Positions 9,101 through 9,560 of a DNA stretch of 9,560 nt are shown here, in pieces; positions within the stretch are counted from its first letter, which is position 1; every line of letters starts with the position of its first letter. The notes beneath the pieces were generated by a model. It searched no databases. It saw only the letters and a list, made by a program, of their open reading frames with translations, and was not told where the DNA came from. The translations under genes were made by a program, and so were the position numbers. This stretch comes from Bacteroidaceae bacterium (GTDB lineage: Bacteria > Bacteroidota > Bacteroidia > Bacteroidales > Bacteroidaceae). The stretch spans positions 1 through 9,560 of the forward strand of contig JAFYYO010000395.1 of NCBI GenBank assembly GCA_017557475.1. The letters are read 5' to 3'.

Positions 9101-9560
9101 GGTCGCCATTTGCTTTGAAGCAAAGCTCGCCAGTTGCCACTTGATCGTAGGTAATATAGGTACAGCCGCTAGGAGGCGTTGCTGCATCTGCATCCTGCTG
9201 AAGGCAGTAGCAATTGGTGTGAGAGGCACGTTCAGCGGGATTACCCCAAGAGAAAGTGCTCATGGTTTCCACTTCTGCAATGGAGATACAGTTGACGTAG
9301 TTCATCGTCTTTCCCGATGTTACCCAGCCAGCAAAGCCGTGATTGTAGCCTTGATTGCCAGTTACCTTGATGGCAGAGAGACAGTTGACAAAGGTACAGC
9401 TGCGGGCTGCATAGCCGATGAAGCCTGCGTTAGATGCGTTGGCAGTGTAGTCAACATCGACGCTGACGATGCTACAAACGTTCTCGAACCGTGCGTTGTC
9501 GCTCCAGTTCCAAGCGGCTAAGCCCGCGCAGTTCTTGTAAGAAGCGCGGATACTACCGCC
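3114..9560 (-). CDS. Giant dockerin-bearing surface protein with GLUG beta-helices, Cys knuckles and SusE/F-like domains (5' partial)
   Basis: The frame has no stop from the window edge to TAA at 3116-3114, so the start lies beyond 9560. The Met at 9305 is internal: residues before it (FVNCLSAIKVTGN, GFAGWV) continue the beta-helix pattern. The 2148 visible residues, numbered from the window edge, comprise: partial beta-helix (1-135); three GDQ/FCxxCG segments (144-219, 479-554, 800-880); GLUG-like beta-helices (228-469, 565-790); beta-sandwich (890-1065), acidic helices (1066-1215), beta-sandwich (1221-1433) and helices (1434-1565); two SusE/SusF-like domains (1567-1685, 1689-1821); a final beta-helix opening GNGSENNPYQ (1823-2094); and a dockerin (2096-2148). 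I see no nuclease, protease or glycosidase motif. The dockerin implies attachment to a cohesin-bearing partner, and beta-helices and SusE/F-like domains suggest surface adhesion or glycan binding; these roles are inferred. A signal peptide is expected outside the window. A terminator follows the gene. Confidence 0.93.
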   Translation of the reverse strand, partial: GGSIRASYKNCAGLAAWNWSDNARFENVCSIVSVDVDYTANASNAGFIGYAARSCTFVNCLSAIKVTGNQGYNHGFAGWVTSGKTMNYVNCISIAEVETMSTFSWGNPAERASHTNCYCLQQDADAATPPSGCTYITYDQVATGELCFKANGDQTSINWYQTLGQDAYPLPFSDGHEQVYAVGEVNCAGVALGEVTYSNTNDTPTPKHNDVDGWCSVCGQLMQDHITPNAQGFYELGSAADVEWFAAMVNDAHQTTINGLLTADIDYEGVVNAHTPIGLNTTFKYNGTFDGQGHRIKNMIIDGTSNFQGFFGIVRGATVIRNLIIDSSCSVTGPSAIGGITGAAQTDGGSPLVIENCVNEATVTATSGSASGILGVGQSAYPTIQIKNCLNSGEITGNPATAFCAWINKGGSSLTNCVNIGEINGADLAKFTYYAQLIRYEPGSLTMTNCYDFTDFDDQGAGHQGTDGDWLTDEPLASGELCFLLNGDQSVLTWNQRLGTDEYPVPYYIEGGQVYAGGQLNCDGTPIDVDGYSNTPSGEIPPHEYEDGFCVNCGKGDPDYAPLENDFRMISNASQLYWFSRMVNEFGNAGWNARLTDDIDMSDYNDLFEPIGNGTNPYRGHFDGQQHRISEMHINSSENYAGFIGRCGNGALIENLLLDETCSINTTGQCAGLVGGTYQMSGSVTLRNLGNMGNVYASIQQASGIFGANTGSQTTLLIENCFCTGAIEGGYDSGAISGWAGSGGKATINNCWSCSEVTGYSEGKNLYFARVTDGHLSNNYCTSEIEQQVALITYDEIMDGTLCYKLNGDQSTIAWFQNLDNGEEVDDQPLPFSNGHAQVYPKGRMLCDGTIDPSGMSYSNNNEVVIPDHQFEDGFCTVCGQEDPNYTGFLSIIKNANFTNDSNFWTGNEFAVSNGVAEQAGKTFDTHQDITDLENGVYKLRLQGFSRAAALDSEAYENYEEDMMRNTYYYAESAGKRQARRLVDITTDGKDAQMNGGVGEVQLPNSEYVPANTAAAAVYMSKGHYWNKPLYLAVTDGTLRIGLSNQINAAGAWSVIDRVRIEYVGNDAEAYALIAEQIADEAQNLDEVLGQETLKDAYSNIIEEAESLTDIDAILDAADQASRLPDQIKLSVAAYESYATAVQAILAEWESRDDLVGDDADKLETYLTEEEEPSDDFPNGTYLYIIENRELDAEQLAAEIAFAQHLLQTAILNSASEGSDLTSLIINPKFNDATAWNGWTVTEGRTESGYNMVHNDGFTDVFPVAAGYNLAFEVSQEITGLSDGIYALTAQAFYRPGERGKGLIDGSDIIPAQLFIGEFTTPVLSVYADKISYEKAINGVNCRFDATEDETAPHNGEQTGRVDFDTEEGDGYFVPDDVHTASFAFNGKRYEQTVYGIVKDGSLSLGIRNVGDPWHGKNLTVWGNFRLTYYGESSVAISAILDQYSDRIELIDLQRYDQEYYISQSHIDAIRNKIAEARNADTETQLQLIEEMNAEFATIPASAEIYKRLLELARFATDMVDGLEPGELQDELVEIYDELEGIIVDGSLTDEEAEQKIAELMTNPAIGGVVYIQGDLYDENSENEAWPYNQMCSLYPLQMNSEGKFVGSVTLQDRSRRINNGQRAGLYFRRINTIYKAPDGTRSFITPGRQHFDVQEGGSDFQALNGTYNIVLDLDNMTVDFDLQDEYNWDNAVFVTGTLNNRQGSLMRWKNDEQVPLQHVGNGKYVGVVDLVNDNSNPYCSFGIMACRSTQDMVNYSTTTRSSWTEARYGSETQYLEITSGQEVTDLVRGLDRTWRISPAGKYLIEFDMDKASMKATLLDTKGNGSENNPYQIANKYDLQGLRDRLIDGRTTYAKFTADIDMKGEGWWPMNSTFYANSYDEGYGKAISLDGNGYIIKNLTVAAHPDNEFEAGFFGALNGTVKSLGFYNATVDGGNAPSIGILAGILGTEENAAIVESSYVHGKLVGGNPNGSAGALAGSTNEATVQNVYVNAAVNCNCGNAGDLIGMGNEALTVINSYAAGKFNNSEATAAFGDLNGSSTQNVLYFGVQNQEEICDIASQWQGWNENGSIGNGWPLLEWQVQRGDYLALCGFGIRGDVNVDGTVDIADAVSVLNAMAGQQVTGNADVNGDGVVDIADLVTVLNIMAGQ
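3117..3290 (-). repeat. C-terminal dockerin domain made of two 29-residue repeats
   Basis: The last 53 residues hold two calcium-loop repeats, DVNVDGTVDIAD and DVNGDGVVDIAD, each with D-x-N-x-D-G-x-x-D-x-x-D spacing and followed by a helix (AVSVLNAMAGQ or LVTVLNIMAGQ). Type I dockerins have this double F-hand layout and bind cohesin modules. The duplication is still visible in DNA: ctgacctgccat recurs at 3117 and 3204 and tcggcaatat at 3151 and 3238, both 87 bases apart. The protein ends directly after the second helix, with no further sorting domain. Confidence 0.9.
3279..4094 (-). other. C-terminal GLUG-type beta-helix domain
   Basis: It opens GNGSENNPYQIANKYDLQGL, the usual entry to this fold in bacterial surface proteins. 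It continues ADIDMKGEGWWPM, then SLDGNGYIIKNL and repeated turns such as GFFGALNGTVKSLGF, GILAGILG and GALAGS. Each turn alternates G-rich loops with short strands, matching the GLUG motif style. It ends NGWPLLEWQ, after which a short linker leads to the dockerin. The same scaffold occurs twice near the N-terminal side, but here the Cys-knuckle segment is absent. Confidence 0.75.
4098..4862 (-). other. Two tandem SusE/SusF-like beta-sandwich domains
   Basis: The copies are at 4506-4862 (VVYIQGDLYDENSENEAW, then PLQMNSEGKFVGSVTL, closing YNIVLDLDNMTVDFDL) and 4098-4496 (AVFVTGTLNNRQGSLMRW, then PLQHVGNGKYVGVVDL, closing YLIEFDMDKASMKATLL). The shared order is a V(Y/F)(I/V)(Q/T)G strand, a Trp, PLQ, a G-K-(F/Y)-VG hairpin and a final amphipathic strand pair. 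This is the pattern of SusE/SusF starch-binding domains, and of domains carried by other Bacteroidota surface proteins. Binding of a polysaccharide is plausible but not shown; the ligand cannot be read from the sequence. Confidence 0.6.
4866..6893 (-). other. Two beta-sandwich plus acidic-helix modules
   Basis: First module: strands at 6366-6893 (NANFTNDSNFW, then DLENGVYKLRLQGFSR, closing AWSVIDRVRIEYVG) followed by helices at 5916-6365. Second module: strands at 5262-5900 (INPKFNDATAWNGW, then GLSDGIYALTAQAFYR, closing TVWGNFRLTYYGE) followed by helices at 4866-5261. The shared N-F-(T/D)-W start, DGIY/NGVY strand and R-x-x-Y-x-G end make these homologous carbohydrate-binding-like sandwiches. 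The helical parts are rich in Glu, Asp and Ala, look like three-helix bundle spacers (FIVAR-like in style) and include a run of four Glu near 6045. They probably extend the protein away from the cell surface. Confidence 0.6.
6921..9131 (-). repeat. Three GDQ/FCxxCG Cys-containing segments alternating with GLUG beta-helices
   Basis: The segments are at 8904-9131, 7899-8126 and 6921-7163, about 1 kb apart (335 and 321 residues). Each contains G(E/T)LC(F/Y)-x-x-NGDQ, then W(Y/N/F)Q, a P-x-P(F/Y) and VY-x-x-G turn, (N/L)C(D/A)G, YSN, and ends H-x-(F/Y/V)-(E/V)DG(F/W)C-x-x-CG. So every copy has four Cys: one in LCF/LCY, one in the CDG-like turn and two in CxxC. Between them lie GLUG-like beta-helices at 8154-8879 (FDGQGHRIKNMIIDG) and 7191-7868 (FDGQQHRISEMHINSS). 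The CxxC ends could bind metal or form disulphides. I know similar segments from other large Bacteroidota surface proteins but cannot name a family. Confidence 0.75.

Noticed and set aside
9303..9305. ATG as the start of the giant gene
   Set aside because: The frame stays open to the window edge and the 85 preceding residues continue the beta-helix pattern; no signal peptide follows this Met.
3375..9521. Long plus-strand open frames opposite the giant gene, including stretches at 5100-6014, 6132-7157 and 8526-9521
   Set aside because: They lie antisense to a convincing domain-bearing protein, have no recognisable motifs, and are explained by codon bias of the minus-strand gene leaving few stops in the opposite frame.

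Overview
The window looks like chromosomal DNA from a Bacteroidota organism, most likely a Prevotella-like member of the Bacteroidales. The reasons are protein-level: a secreted endonuclease I with Ig/BACON-like modules and an IYNLAGQR...NGKK.LK tail, a small MKKTYI-P...LTGS protein, and a giant surface protein mixing GLUG-type beta-helices, SusE/SusF-like domains and a C-terminal dockerin. The genus is an inference. No rRNA, tRNA, CRISPR array, transposase or phage gene is visible.

Layout. From 1 to 2580 (+) lies the 3' part of a secreted endonuclease I gene whose start is outside the window. From 2580 to 2768 (+) lies a 62-codon gene whose ATG overlaps the nuclease stop codon by one base. 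From 2769 to 3113 is a 345-base intergenic stretch between convergent genes. In order it holds a dispersed C/G-rich palindromic repeat, a plus-strand terminator, a four-unit tandem array of 22 bp palindromic repeats, a minus-strand terminator and a stem-loop in the 3' untranslated part of the minus-strand transcript. From 3114 to 9560 (-) lies one open frame of at least 2148 codons, cut off at its N-terminal end by the window edge, encoding a giant multidomain extracellular protein.

The giant protein reads, N to C: partial beta-helix; three copies of a Cys-containing GDQ/FCxxCG segment separated by GLUG-type beta-helices; two beta-sandwiches, each followed by an acidic helical region; two SusE/SusF-like beta-sandwiches; a last beta-helix; and a dockerin with two calcium-binding repeats. 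It has no recognisable catalytic domain, so an adhesive, glycan-binding or scaffold-docked surface role fits best.

The two transcription units converge and each has its own strong intrinsic terminator, so they are probably regulated separately. What they share is location: both products are expected outside the cytoplasm, the nuclease degrading extracellular nucleic acid and the giant protein binding a surface partner or substrate. I see no good evidence that the window encodes a wholly new defence or mobile system. The most unusual items are the structured intergenic repeats, a related-looking palindrome translated inside the nuclease, the overlapping small gene, and the dockerin/Cys-knuckle/beta-helix architecture.
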